64,000 nucleotides of DNA from Spirochaetia bacterium. Lineage in GTDB: Bacteria > Spirochaetota > Spirochaetia > Treponematales > Rectinemataceae. Each line of letters opens with the position of its first letter. Position 1 is the stretch's first letter. The stretch lies in contig JARKOY010000175.1 in NCBI GenBank assembly GCA_029975555.1, positions 60,793-124,792 of the forward strand, in the 5' to 3' direction. The position numbers and the translations under genes were made by a program. The notes below the pieces were generated by a model. The model did no database searches and was not told the origin of the DNA. It was given only the letters and a program-made list of their open reading frames with translations. Shown here piece after piece: positions 1 through 8,487 of this stretch.

Positions 1-2
1 GG

Positions 3-1505
3 AGCGAAAAGCCCTTCGACGAGACGGTCAAGGATAAGAACGCCATCAAGAGCGTGGACGATTATAATCTTCCGGCGCGCGGCGTTCACCCGGAGTATCT
101 GCCCACCCTGCTCACGCTGAAGAGCCAGATCAGGGAATACCTTGCCTACGCGGACAAACATCTCAAGGCCGGCCAGAAAGAAACCGATCTGACCGTATTC
201 AGCACTCCCGAGCTCCACATTTTCCAGACATACTACGGCGGCATTCGACTGAACAAGACGAAAGACAAGTGGATATACGGCGATTTCAAGTTGGTCGATC
301 AGATATGCAGGCAGGCTTACAACATCAGGCCGTGGCTGGAGAAACAGGGTGCTAAGATCGCCAACGCACAGACCACACTGATCGGCTGTCTCTGGCAGCG
401 CATCAACCCGGTCGTGGGCGGCAAGGTGGACAACGTAACCTATGACGGCAAGTGGGGCGCCTACTTTAAGGTCATGGAAAACACGCTGCTCAAGGCCAAT
501 CCTAAAAACAAGATCATGTACCGCACCACCGCCAAGTCTCTGATCACAAAGAATGGCCGAGTGACTGGCGTCAAGGCGGTCCAGTACGACGGAACCGACG
601 TTGAGGTCACCGCCAAGAAGGGCGTCATTCTCGCCACGGGCGGCTATGCGGCGAACATCAAGATGGTCATCGACACCAACGAATACTGGAGCTCCGACGA
701 CCTCACCGCTTCCATCAAGACAACGAACCGCAACCTTGCTCAGGGCGAAGGGATCATCATGGGCCAGGCTGTCGGCGCTGCGGTGACGGGCATGGGATGG
801 ACGCAGCTCATGCCGCTCGGATGGGTCGACAACGGCAACCTCGCCGGAGGAACTGGAGAGACTGTCATTTACATAAGCCCTGCAGGGACCCCTAACGCAG
901 GCAAGCGCTATGTGGACGAATCCGCCGAACGCGACGTGCTCAGCCAAGCGGCCTTTGACTACGGTGGGCCCGGCGGCCAGTACATCGAACTCAGCAATCC
1001 GAGTAACTTTATGGCAGCCCCCAGTGCGTCGGGTGCACCGACCACGGCCACCAATGTGCCGGGAAGGATCTTCGTCGGTACGCTGGACGAGGTCGCCGAT
1101 CTGCTCAAGATCGATGCCGCGGTGCTCAAAAAGACCATCACCGAGTATGATGCCTACATCATCGGCGCAACCGACAAACCGCCGGTACCTGCAAAAGCGG
1201 CCTACCGCGGCACCATCGGCAGCTGCCAACAGGACGCCAACAAGAACTACATCATAAGCACTTACAAGATCGACAAGATCATGGTCCGCTTCTTGGCTCC
1301 GTCCACTCACCACACGATGGGTGGACTTGTGGTGGATACGAGTCGCCACGTGCTGGACACCAAGGGCAAGGTGATCCCCGGCCTATATGCCGCAGGTGAG
1401 GTGACGGGCGGCTTCTTTGCCGGCAACCGCCTCGGCGGTAACGCTGTGATGGAGATCATCGTCTCTGGCCGCATCGCCGGCAGCGCTGCAGCCAAGGGAG
1501 AGTAA
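3..1505 (+). CDS. FAD-binding fumarate reductase / flavocytochrome c-type flavoprotein (5' end missing)
   Basis: The reading frame is open from the window edge, so the N-terminal FAD Rossmann motif lies outside; a GTG at 54 is only an internal codon. The C-terminus carries the hallmarks of the flavocytochrome c/fumarate reductase flavoprotein family: a THHTMGG segment (residue of the substrate site), then GLYAAGEVTGG and NRLGGNA, which close over the FAD. The internal GVILATGGYAAN is also typical. Such proteins reduce fumarate or related enoates, often in the periplasm with a covalent-FMN domain. That domain, if present, would be N-terminal and unseen. The gene ends with a strong terminator, so it is the last gene of its transcript. 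The family is clear; the substrate is not. Confidence 0.85.
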   Translation, partial: SEKPFDETVKDKNAIKSVDDYNLPARGVHPEYLPTLLTLKSQIREYLAYADKHLKAGQKETDLTVFSTPELHIFQTYYGGIRLNKTKDKWIYGDFKLVDQICRQAYNIRPWLEKQGAKIANAQTTLIGCLWQRINPVVGGKVDNVTYDGKWGAYFKVMENTLLKANPKNKIMYRTTAKSLITKNGRVTGVKAVQYDGTDVEVTAKKGVILATGGYAANIKMVIDTNEYWSSDDLTASIKTTNRNLAQGEGIIMGQAVGAAVTGMGWTQLMPLGWVDNGNLAGGTGETVIYISPAGTPNAGKRYVDESAERDVLSQAAFDYGGPGGQYIELSNPSNFMAAPSASGAPTTATNVPGRIFVGTLDEVADLLKIDAAVLKKTITEYDAYIIGATDKPPVPAKAAYRGTIGSCQQDANKNYIISTYKIDKIMVRFLAPSTHHTMGGLVVDTSRHVLDTKGKVIPGLYAAGEVTGGFFAGNRLGGNAVMEIIVSGRIAGSAAAKGE

Positions 1506-1525
1506 CGGCGTTTTACATGTCTGCG

Positions 1526-1553
1526 AGCCCCCCGTGAGGGGGCTTTTTTTTTT
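1526..1553 (+). terminator. Rho-independent terminator after the flavoprotein gene
   Basis: Perfect 7-bp stem AGCCCCC / GGGGGCT with loop CGTGA, followed by a run of ten T. It lies 20 bases after the stop codon of the flavoprotein gene. Confidence 0.9.
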
Positions 1554-1623
1554 CGAGTCGGGGAGCGGAGCCGTGTCACTTTTTCTGGAAACCTTCGCCC
1601 TGCGGCACCGCAACACTCTCATA

Positions 1624-2055
1624 TCAATGTATGACGCCTTTTTTAATTATCAAGCATCCGTAGGCGGCCGGCTCTGTCGTCGCCACAATCGCATAGGCCT
1701 GCCTGGCCCTCTCATAGAATTCGAACCTCTCGATCGATGTCACGGCTTGGTCCCCGCGCGGATCGTGGTTGCGCACCACTTGCCGTATTCTTTCCTGTAT
1801 TTCCGGAACCGTCGGGTCTCCCTTCACCACCTGCATCAGTGATACGGGTTTCTCGACGAAGGTGTCGAGGGGAAAAAGACTCAAAATGGCGTCCAGCAGT
1901 TCGGGCACGCCGTGGCCGTCGGCCCTGACGAGCCTTTTGGCATTGCTTGCAGCCGGAAAGTTCGAGTCCCCAATGACGAGATCGTCTCCATGGCCCATCT
2001 CATCCAGAATTTTAAGCAGTTCCGGCGAAATAATGGCAGGAATTCCTTTCAGCAT
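1624..2055 (-). CDS. fucU: L-fucose mutarotase, RbsD/FucU family
   Basis: The 143-aa product matches the length and layout of FucU, a small cytoplasmic enzyme that interconverts alpha and beta anomers of L-fucose. The N-terminus reads MLKGIPAIISPELLKILDEMGHGDDLVIGD..., with the conserved active-site His in GHGDD and the IGDSNFPA strand; the C-terminus has the YG and KKG segments of the fold. An AGGAGGAGAG ribosome site precedes the ATG. It stands alone, divergent from the DMT permease gene, with no fucose kinase or isomerase nearby, so the sugar it serves is inferred from family only. FucU is favoured over RbsD because of the 'GIP..ISPELL' start. Confidence 0.88.
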   Translation of the reverse strand: MLKGIPAIISPELLKILDEMGHGDDLVIGDSNFPAASNAKRLVRADGHGVPELLDAILSLFPLDTFVEKPVSLMQVVKGDPTVPEIQERIRQVVRNHDPRGDQAVTSIERFEFYERARQAYAIVATTEPAAYGCLIIKKGVIH

Positions 2056-2225
2056 ATCTTCCTCTCCTCCTCAACAAAGCATTTGCTCAGGTAACGTAGA
2101 AGTATAGCATACCAATGCAAAAACCAATGCGAAACATTGCTTGATCATATGTTCCCAACACACCGCTGGCATGCGGCCTCGGATTTCGGTACAATGCGCT
2201 GCAACACAAGGGGAGGAATGACGTT

Positions 2226-3170
2226 ATGCAGAAGAAGGCGTTGCGCGCGGACGGTATGCTGCTTTTGACCTCGATCGTATGGGGCTTTGCGTTCGTGGCG
2301 CAGCGGGTTGGAATGGAACACATCGGCCCGTTTGCCTTCAATGGGATACGGTTTGCGCTGGGCAGTCTGAGTCTTCTGCCGCTCATTCGGATTTTGGGAA
2401 GGCGCAGTCGACAGATGGCGCAGACCGGCGCGCCTGCGTCGGAGGCCTCCGGGCCTGTAGCCTCCGCGCAGGGGAGGTGTCGGCGGCCTCTTTTGGTAGG
2501 GTCGCTCGCCGCGGGCGCGGTGTTGTTCGTGGCGGCTTCGCTGCAGCAGATTGGTATTCAGTATACCACCGCAGGCAAGGCGGGGTTCTTGACGGGGCTG
2601 TACGTGGTGCTTGTGCCGATTGCCGGCATTGCGTTTGGGCATAAAACGGGGCTTCCGACGTGGCTCGGTGCGGTGTTGGCGGCAGCGGGGATGTATGCGC
2701 TCAGTGCGCCGGACAATTTAGGCAAAGTGAATCCTGGTGACGTGCTGGTCATCATCGGCGCATTTTTCTGGACTGCGCATGTACTCATCATCGACCACTT
2801 TTCGCGCAGGCTAGAACCGGTGACGCTCGCCTCGGCGCAGTTCGCCTGGTGCGCGCTGTTTTCGCTGGTGGCGGCCGTCATTTCTGAGCCGCTGTCGTTC
2901 GAGGCGATAAAGTTGGCCGCGGCGCCGATTCTCTATGGCGGGCTTGTGTCCGTCGGTGTCGGGTACACCTTGCAGGTGGTGGCGCAGCGGGACGCGCCGC
3001 CGGCGCACGCTTCGATTCTCATGAGTTTAGAAGGAGCCTTTGCGACGATCGGTGGCATTCTTCTTTTGGCCGAACCGGTGGAACTGCGCAGCATCGTCGG
3101 ATCCCTTCTTATGCTGACCGGCATGATCGCCACGCAGTGGGACGTGATTGTCAGAGGAAAGGCTGTATAA
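2226..3170 (+). CDS. DMT superfamily (EamA-type) transporter
   Basis: The 314-aa protein has about ten hydrophobic segments in two EamA repeats, the first beginning LLLTSIVWGFAFVAQRVGM and the second around residues 170-300 (DVLVIIGAFFWTAHVLIIDHFS). This is the layout of inner-membrane drug/metabolite exporters. GGGGAGG lies about 9 bases before the ATG. The loop after the second helix, near residues 65-90, is unusually long, basic and rich in Ala, Ser and Gly, and its DNA contains an inverted repeat (separate entry). Substrate unknown. The next gene, on the opposite strand, converges on it. Confidence 0.88.
   Translation: MQKKALRADGMLLLTSIVWGFAFVAQRVGMEHIGPFAFNGIRFALGSLSLLPLIRILGRRSRQMAQTGAPASEASGPVASAQGRCRRPLLVGSLAAGAVLFVAASLQQIGIQYTTAGKAGFLTGLYVVLVPIAGIAFGHKTGLPTWLGAVLAAAGMYALSAPDNLGKVNPGDVLVIIGAFFWTAHVLIIDHFSRRLEPVTLASAQFAWCALFSLVAAVISEPLSFEAIKLAAAPILYGGLVSVGVGYTLQVVAQRDAPPAHASILMSLEGAFATIGGILLLAEPVELRSIVGSLLMLTGMIATQWDVIVRGKAV
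2433..2472. repeat. Inverted repeat inside the DMT transporter coding sequence
   Basis: Arms CCTGCGTCGGAGGC and GCCTCCGCGCAGG pair over 13 bases with one extra T, around a 13-base loop. It codes in frame for the extra hydrophilic loop of the transporter. See the finding on palindromic inserts in coding regions. Confidence 0.6.
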
Positions 3171-3267
3171 AAATAGAAGCGGCGCCGCCGGCACCTGTCA
3201 CGCGCTTATCTGCAATCGGCTCTCCAAAGGCACTGTGTCTGTCCGCACACCGAAGCCTTTCTCTTCC

Positions 3268-6200
3268 TTATTCTTTTTCGAATCCATGATGAGAAAACCT
3301 GAGGGCTGCCGCATTCTCGGTGACCGTGCGCACGAGGGATTCACCCGCGCCTTCGGGTAGTTCGGCGTGTATTTCCAGGGTCACGGAGACGCGCGCGCCT
3401 TTCTGCACGAGAAGGTGCGCGATGACCTCCTCGGCGATCTTGCCCGCGTCGCGGCCGACGCGCTCGGGGTCGAGCTTGACGGTGCCGTGGAAGCGCCTGG
3501 GGAGGGGCGCCTCGGTGGGCACCTGTGTGGTAGGCCAAGACCCCTCCGCGACGCTGATGGGGCCAGCGCCGGATTGTGAAGTGCCCTGGTTTTGTGCCTC
3601 GGTCACGGTGCGCCCCTCAGCAGACGCCGCCACAGCTGCCTGCGCATCACGATCCATCTGCGCCCGCGCGACCTGAGGCTTTACGAGGAGCCCCGTGCTC
3701 GCTTCATCGATGGCCTGGATGCGCTGGCCGCCGCGCAGCCCTACGAAACGCTGCGCCACGTCGTCCCAGGAGTCGGCCCAAGCAAAGATCTCCTGCTCCC
3801 ACGTGAGCTGTGAGACACCATCCTCGATGCAGCGCAGCAGCACCTCAGGGGAAAGCAGGCGCGGCAGGTACACGTACTGCGCAAAATCGTCGACCAGCTG
3901 CCTGACGCTCACCGAATCGCCGCGCCAGAGCGGAATTCGATCAAGCTCCATCCGCAGGCGAGAGGCTGCCAGCGCAGGAATCAGCAATTCTTCGCTGCGC
4001 AGCTTTTTGAAGGCGCGAACCGCGAGCGGATCCTGCCCGCCCAGCTTGAGTGGTTCAAATTCGACGGTGGCACTTGGCGTGTGCTGTACCGGCACCAGGA
4101 GCCACTGGAAGGTCTCCGGAATCCGCGCGGTCACCGTAGAGTCTGCCGCTTGCCGCTGCTGCTCGGCCTGGTTCCCCTGATACGGCGACAGATTGAGGCT
4201 TTCCTTTTCTTTTACGATCGACTGCCAGGCCAAAAAGTGGCGGACTGCCTCATCCAGGTCCTGAAGACGCGTCTTGTCGGCCGCGAGGAACACGAGGGTA
4301 TTGCGGTACATGCGGGGTGCAGTTCCGCGCCACTCCAGAATCGTGCGTGCCGCCTCGGCCGCCGCGCTCCTTGACTCCTTCGAGTACGGCGCATCGATGC
4401 CGAGCACCACAAGGCGCGCCTCACGCTCGTCGGGAACATCCTGGCTGCTGCGCGGAAAGGCATGAATGCGTCTGAACATGCTGTTCTCGCGCAGGTCTGC
4501 GCGTACACGGTTTTCTATTTCTTGGGTAACCGCATCGGGGTTGCGGAGCAGCTGTTCCGCGCGGTCCTCGGCCAGCTTGGTCACGGTGGGCTGGGTGGAA
4601 TACCAGAAGCGGTTCCCATCCTGAAACAAGTAGGTCGCCGCGCTCGCCAGCCTGCGGAGCGCATCGCCGAACACGGCGGGGTTCTCGCCCGGCATGACGC
4701 TCCCCAGCTTGATGCGCCGGTCATCGAGGCCGTGGTGCGCCGCATCGCTCGTAGGAGCCGAGCCGAGGAAAATCGTGCGCGCCACCCGCCGGGTTGCCGC
4801 GAACTTGCCGAGGTTGGCAACCTCGGCATCGATCTTGAGCGGCAGCGAATCGGGGCCGTCCACGTCCTTTTCGATGATAGGCGCCCAGTTGTCGGAGAGG
4901 TAGCGCGTCATCTCGGACTGAACACGCGGATCGTCGATGGGGATGTTCGCCGGCATGATGAGCGGGTTGCGGTCGCCTTTTTCCCACAGACTGTGGATGA
5001 CCGCCGCCATGAGGCGCAGCACGCCGCGGGTCCGCTGGAACTTGAGGAGGGTCGACCAGTCGCCGTAGAGCCTGTCGAAGACTTCAGGGTGAATGGGGTA
5101 CGCCGCCTTGATGCGCTTTTCGTACTCGATGCTCGCACAGTCGGATGGAAATTCCTGCTGCTGCGACTCGTAGAGCTCGGCAAAGGCCCGGGCCACGGTA
5201 TCGCGGTCCGTGTAGTGCGACGCGTCGCCCAGCGGCTCGAACAGCCTGCGGCGCACGATCTCGAAGCCCTCTTCTGCGCTCGCTGGCCGCCACGATGATT
5301 CCACCCGGCCCACCACGTTGCGCAGTCGCACCAACGCCTCGCGCCCGCGCTCGCCGCCTACCTCGGCATCGTCGGCGAGGGTGTGGGGCGAGCCTGTGTC
5401 GTCCGATGCCGGCAGGCTTATGACGAGCAGGCAGTTGCGGGCCAGTTTGGCAGATTCTGTGAGCGCCTGGGCGAAACTGAAGTGCGTCTCGAAGTCGCCT
5501 GCGGGGAGGTCGCGGTTGGCGTGCAGCTGGCGCGCGTAGGCGATCCATTCGTCGATGAGCACTAGGCAGGGCCCATATTCGTTGAACAGCACGCGGAGCG
5601 CGTCTCCCGGGCTCGTCGCGTTGCGGTCATCCTGGGCGATTCGCTCGTAGGCTTCGCGGCCCCCCAGCTGCCACGCGAGCTCGCCCCAGAGCGTGCGCAC
5701 CTCGGTTCCGTCCGGCTTGATGTCCGGCCTTCCCGGCGAGATGCGATTGCCCACCAGCACCACTCTGCGGGCGCGTGGCAGCTCTGTTACACCAGCCGTG
5801 CGCGCCACTTCCTCGATGCCCGGCAACTCGGCCGGGCTTACGCCGGACACAAGGTGGTACAGGGCGAGCATGGAGTGGGTCTTGCCGCCGCCGAAATTCG
5901 TCTGGAGCTGGACGACGGGGTCGCCGCCCTTGCCGTTCAGCCTTTTAATGGCATTGATGAGCAAGCCTTTGAGGCTCTCGGTCAGGTAGGTCCGGCGGAA
6001 AAATTCCACAGGATGCTGATATTCCGAACTACCTTCGCCCTTGTAGACCTGCCAGAGGTCCGCCGCAAACTCGGCCTGCTGGTACTTGCCGCTGGCGACA
6101 TCACGGTGGGGAGTAATGACCTCCCGCCACGGCTTGAGCGTGCCGGTTGCGGCGCTCTCGATGGTCGAGCGCGTGCTCTTGCGGCGCTCATTGCGCACCT

Positions 6201-6636
6201 GCTCGTCGTAGCGAATGCGCAACAGTTCGCCTTTCTGTCGCTCGATTTCCTCGACTTCAGGCGCAGAGATCGCAGAGAGCAGACGCAAGGCGGAATCGAG
6301 CACCCGGTACGCATCCTCGGTGGAAAAGGCCTGCTGGTGCGCCCATGCATTGCGATGCTCGCGCAGTTCCCCCACCAGACTGCGCCCCGCGTTTCCGAGC
6401 GTGCGGCCGTACACTTCGTTCCACCGAAACCACATGAAGTTCAAGAGCGCGGCGATGTCCCACTGCGCGACAGACTTGCCGGTGAGCATCCGATCGCCCT
6501 CGGCAAACTCATTGATCGAGCGCTGCGCCTCTGCATCCCCCAGCCTGCTGCGCACCTCGCGCTCCACAAAGGGCGCGAGCCCTGCCTTCAAAAGCTCCAT
6601 CGCCTTGCCGACTCGTTCATGGTTGGTCAGTGCCAT
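3268..6636 (-). CDS. DUF499 ATPase with N-terminal Swt1/HEPN domain, phage-defence backbone
   Basis: About 1122 aa. I place the start at the ATG of MALTNHERVG because AAGGA lies about 8 bases upstream; a frame-extending start 13 codons earlier has no ribosome site. Residues 1-160 form a Swt1-type HEPN domain with RNAWAH at 95-100 (R-x4-H, the RNase motif of the HEPN clan). DUF499 follows, with Walker A (NFGGGKTHS) and Walker B (LVLIDEW). DUF499 proteins are large ATPases of the BrxC/PglY kind that act with methylases and helicases in defence loci. It is the last gene of the minus-strand island. The first 11 codons and ribosome site are duplicated 1.8 kb upstream (8431-8476). Family confident; mechanism inferred. 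Confidence 0.85.
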   Translation of the reverse strand: MALTNHERVGKAMELLKAGLAPFVEREVRSRLGDAEAQRSINEFAEGDRMLTGKSVAQWDIAALLNFMWFRWNEVYGRTLGNAGRSLVGELREHRNAWAHQQAFSTEDAYRVLDSALRLLSAISAPEVEEIERQKGELLRIRYDEQVRNERRKSTRSTIESAATGTLKPWREVITPHRDVASGKYQQAEFAADLWQVYKGEGSSEYQHPVEFFRRTYLTESLKGLLINAIKRLNGKGGDPVVQLQTNFGGGKTHSMLALYHLVSGVSPAELPGIEEVARTAGVTELPRARRVVLVGNRISPGRPDIKPDGTEVRTLWGELAWQLGGREAYERIAQDDRNATSPGDALRVLFNEYGPCLVLIDEWIAYARQLHANRDLPAGDFETHFSFAQALTESAKLARNCLLVISLPASDDTGSPHTLADDAEVGGERGREALVRLRNVVGRVESSWRPASAEEGFEIVRRRLFEPLGDASHYTDRDTVARAFAELYESQQQEFPSDCASIEYEKRIKAAYPIHPEVFDRLYGDWSTLLKFQRTRGVLRLMAAVIHSLWEKGDRNPLIMPANIPIDDPRVQSEMTRYLSDNWAPIIEKDVDGPDSLPLKIDAEVANLGKFAATRRVARTIFLGSAPTSDAAHHGLDDRRIKLGSVMPGENPAVFGDALRRLASAATYLFQDGNRFWYSTQPTVTKLAEDRAEQLLRNPDAVTQEIENRVRADLRENSMFRRIHAFPRSSQDVPDEREARLVVLGIDAPYSKESRSAAAEAARTILEWRGTAPRMYRNTLVFLAADKTRLQDLDEAVRHFLAWQSIVKEKESLNLSPYQGNQAEQQRQAADSTVTARIPETFQWLLVPVQHTPSATVEFEPLKLGGQDPLAVRAFKKLRSEELLIPALAASRLRMELDRIPLWRGDSVSVRQLVDDFAQYVYLPRLLSPEVLLRCIEDGVSQLTWEQEIFAWADSWDDVAQRFVGLRGGQRIQAIDEASTGLLVKPQVARAQMDRDAQAAVAASAEGRTVTEAQNQGTSQSGAGPISVAEGSWPTTQVPTEAPLPRRFHGTVKLDPERVGRDAGKIAEEVIAHLLVQKGARVSVTLEIHAELPEGAGESLVRTVTENAAALRFSHHGFEKE

Positions 6637-6649
6637 AGTTGGGTCCTTT
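6604..6649. repeat. 46-bp direct repeat, copy A (DUF499 start and ribosome site)
   Basis: Identical to 8431-8476 except one base: the first 40 positions (6604-6643) match perfectly, followed by T versus C and then CCTTT. It covers the Shine-Dalgarno, ATG and first 11 codons of the DUF499 gene. The two copies bracket the AbiE pair. Confidence 0.95.
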
Positions 6650-6652
6650 GCA

Positions 6653-7687
6653 TCATGAATGTTCTCTCTCTGCATTCATTTCATTTTGAATCATTCTCAA
6701 TGCTGATAGAATTTCCGAAAATGATGGCGCATTACCCACAATCATTTCCTTTTGTAGTGTATCATAATCAGATCGCCAGAAATCAATCCTCTCATCACGC
6801 GGAATCAGTACAAACCTGCCTGGTTTCATAGTATCGTAATCCAGCCATGGGTAATGGAAATATGTCTTTCTGTTTACGATGACTCGAGAAAGCAAGGCTC
6901 TGTCGGTTATGGCTTTTTTGCCAATTTCTGCAATATGCAGGCAATACAGGTCATAGAGATGGCGTGACATTCGAGATTTAATCTGCTTATCGAGGGGGCG
7001 AAGGTTTTCTTCATGGATGAGACAGGCTTTTTCAAGAAATGTGCGTGCTGGATCGAGTGTTCTTACAGAAAAATCATACGCCCAGGGTCTGTCTCGGAAT
7101 ACTTCGAAAACCATCGATCTGATATTCTTTTCGTATGTCGGCTCATCTCCTGAGCGAGCTCCCATTTCAATTTTTACCTGAGGAGCAATATAGGAACTGG
7201 AAATCGAGGGAAACAGAGTCTCATACGACACAAGTACCGTTTGTCTGTCCTGATCATGCGGGTCGAGCGCTATCTCACAACGGGAATTGCTCACGAACGT
7301 TTCGAGGTATTGCTGGAGTGAAGGAACAATGCGTTGTTCGATAAAGTCAGAACAGAATTTTTTAAGTGCATCGACGAGCCTTTTCTGAGCGCTGCGACTC
7401 TGTGCTATTTCTGGATCGCGACTCCCCGTGAAACCTAAATACCTGCGATCTACAACAATATCGATGTCTTCAGAAAATCGCTTGATAAGCCCGAAGGCCT
7501 TTGACAGGGATGTTCCACCCTTGAAGGTGAGGATGCTATGCAATGCTGAGTCTGCATATAGTGCTTCCAGTACCACACATACCCACCAATCCTTCTCGAC
7601 GCTTGCAGGGGGCAAGCCAAGGCGTGCAGCCGTTTCTTCAATCAACGATTTCTGGAATTGTGTGGTAAAGATTTGTTGATCAATCAT
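6653..7687 (-). CDS. AbiEii/AbiGii-type nucleotidyltransferase toxin
   Basis: The 344-aa product belongs to the AbiEii nucleotidyltransferase family. It shows the KDWWV segment near the N-terminus, then FKGGTSLSKAFGLIKRFSEDIDIVV, in which GG-S and D-x-D are the nucleotide and metal-binding residues of the polymerase-beta fold. In known AbiE systems this protein is a type IV toxin that causes growth arrest on phage infection. The start overlaps the upstream antitoxin-like gene by 8 bases, as expected for a coupled pair, and the stop lies 16 bases before the DUF499 ATG. Base composition is visibly AT-richer than the DUF499 gene, supporting separate acquisition. Confidence 0.88.
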   Translation of the reverse strand: MIDQQIFTTQFQKSLIEETAARLGLPPASVEKDWWVCVVLEALYADSALHSILTFKGGTSLSKAFGLIKRFSEDIDIVVDRRYLGFTGSRDPEIAQSRSAQKRLVDALKKFCSDFIEQRIVPSLQQYLETFVSNSRCEIALDPHDQDRQTVLVSYETLFPSISSSYIAPQVKIEMGARSGDEPTYEKNIRSMVFEVFRDRPWAYDFSVRTLDPARTFLEKACLIHEENLRPLDKQIKSRMSRHLYDLYCLHIAEIGKKAITDRALLSRVIVNRKTYFHYPWLDYDTMKPGRFVLIPRDERIDFWRSDYDTLQKEMIVGNAPSFSEILSALRMIQNEMNAEREHS

Positions 7688-8318
7688 CAGATGAAGGCTC
7701 CTTGAGCAATAATGATGTCACCAGTGATCTGATCCATAGTGGAGCTGATAGCATGTCCTTCAGCACATTCTCTCTCTGATCTGGAGGTATGGCAGCGACT
7801 AATCGAGCTTGCATGGCGGGGGTTATCGCATCTTTCCCAAGATACCGAAGTGCCTGGATGATGATACCACCCAGTCTCTCTGCAGCAGCCATGTTTTTTG
7901 GTGTGGTTCGTTTGAAGATGAGCTCACGATTATCAATTTTAATCTTTCTTGATGGTCCATCGGTGAGAAAGATGATCTTCATGGGCACCTGTTCGGAAAG
8001 CCCGAGCAGATTGGCAGCATAGGCCCCCGAAGGCTGAAGCCGAATCTTTTCTGATGCAGCCAGCGCTTTGGCGATCGATTCAAGAGATGGACTCATCGCT
8101 CCCAATTCGGGATGTACTACGGGATAATCATACAATCCTCGAGCAATACGTCGAATCTTGCCTTGCTTTGCAAGGCGTGAAAGAGCGATGTCGATGAACG
8201 CCCTTTCTCCCAAATCGGCAAAGTCGTCAGCGGTAAATACGGAACCTCTGCCTCGACGCCATACTCTTCTAAGTATTTTCTGTGGAAGAGCTTTTTCGCA
8301 TTCTTTGTTCAAGCTCAT
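7680..8318 (-). CDS. AbiEi-like antitoxin/transcriptional regulator (DUF6088-like)
   Basis: About 212 aa from the MSLNKECEKALPQKI start. The N-terminus (RRGRGSVFTADDFADLGERAFIDIALSRLAKQGKIRRIARGLYDYP) is the winged-helix module of AbiEi antitoxins: a helix pair, then the basic wing ending GLY-YP. The rest is the usual AbiEi_4-like C-terminal part. Upstream ATGs at 8348 and 8354 are in frame, but a 12-bp-arm palindrome containing TATAAT lies across 8316-8349, so the short form may be translated from a nearly leaderless transcript. The start is therefore uncertain. It pairs with the nucleotidyltransferase downstream (8-base overlap) and probably represses its own promoter as AbiEi does. Confidence 0.8.
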   Translation of the reverse strand: MSLNKECEKALPQKILRRVWRRGRGSVFTADDFADLGERAFIDIALSRLAKQGKIRRIARGLYDYPVVHPELGAMSPSLESIAKALAASEKIRLQPSGAYAANLLGLSEQVPMKIIFLTDGPSRKIKIDNRELIFKRTTPKNMAAAERLGGIIIQALRYLGKDAITPAMQARLVAAIPPDQRENVLKDMLSAPLWIRSLVTSLLLKEPSSDD

Positions 8319-8349
8319 GTTAGAAATTATAGCATTTATTTCTAACATG
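8316..8349 (-). promoter_or_regulatory. Palindromic operator overlapping the AbiE promoter
   Basis: Perfect 12-base arms CATGTTAGAAAT and ATTTCTAACATG with a 10-base spacer. On the minus strand the centre contains TATAAT (8326-8331), a good -10 box, but no clear -35. AbiEi antitoxins are known to bind inverted repeats upstream of their own genes, so this is the likely autoregulatory site. Confidence 0.6.
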
Positions 8350-8379
8350 TCCATTATGCTTTACTTTCTTTATGTATGG

Positions 8380-8463
8380 TCACTCGGCCGAGTCAGTCTC
8401 GATGATTACGAGATTAAAATGATCTATTGTCTTGCCGACTCGTTCATGGTTGGTCAGTGCCAT
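8380..8463 (-). pseudogene. Remnant of the DUF499 gene 5' end (27 codons)
   Basis: Starts with MALTNHERVGK, identical to the intact DUF499 gene at 6636, with the same upstream GG(A/G)CCCAACT spacing, then leaves the family sequence after codon 11 and stops at a TGA after codon 27. It marks the original position of the DUF499 start, before or during arrival of the AbiE cassette. Confidence 0.8.
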
Positions 8464-8476
8464 AGTTGGGCCCTTT
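8431..8476. repeat. 46-bp direct repeat, copy B
   Basis: Same orientation as 6604-6649, 1827 bases away, with a single mismatch in 46 bases. It forms the upstream border of the AbiE segment. Confidence 0.95.
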
Positions 8477-8487
8477 TAATGTATATT

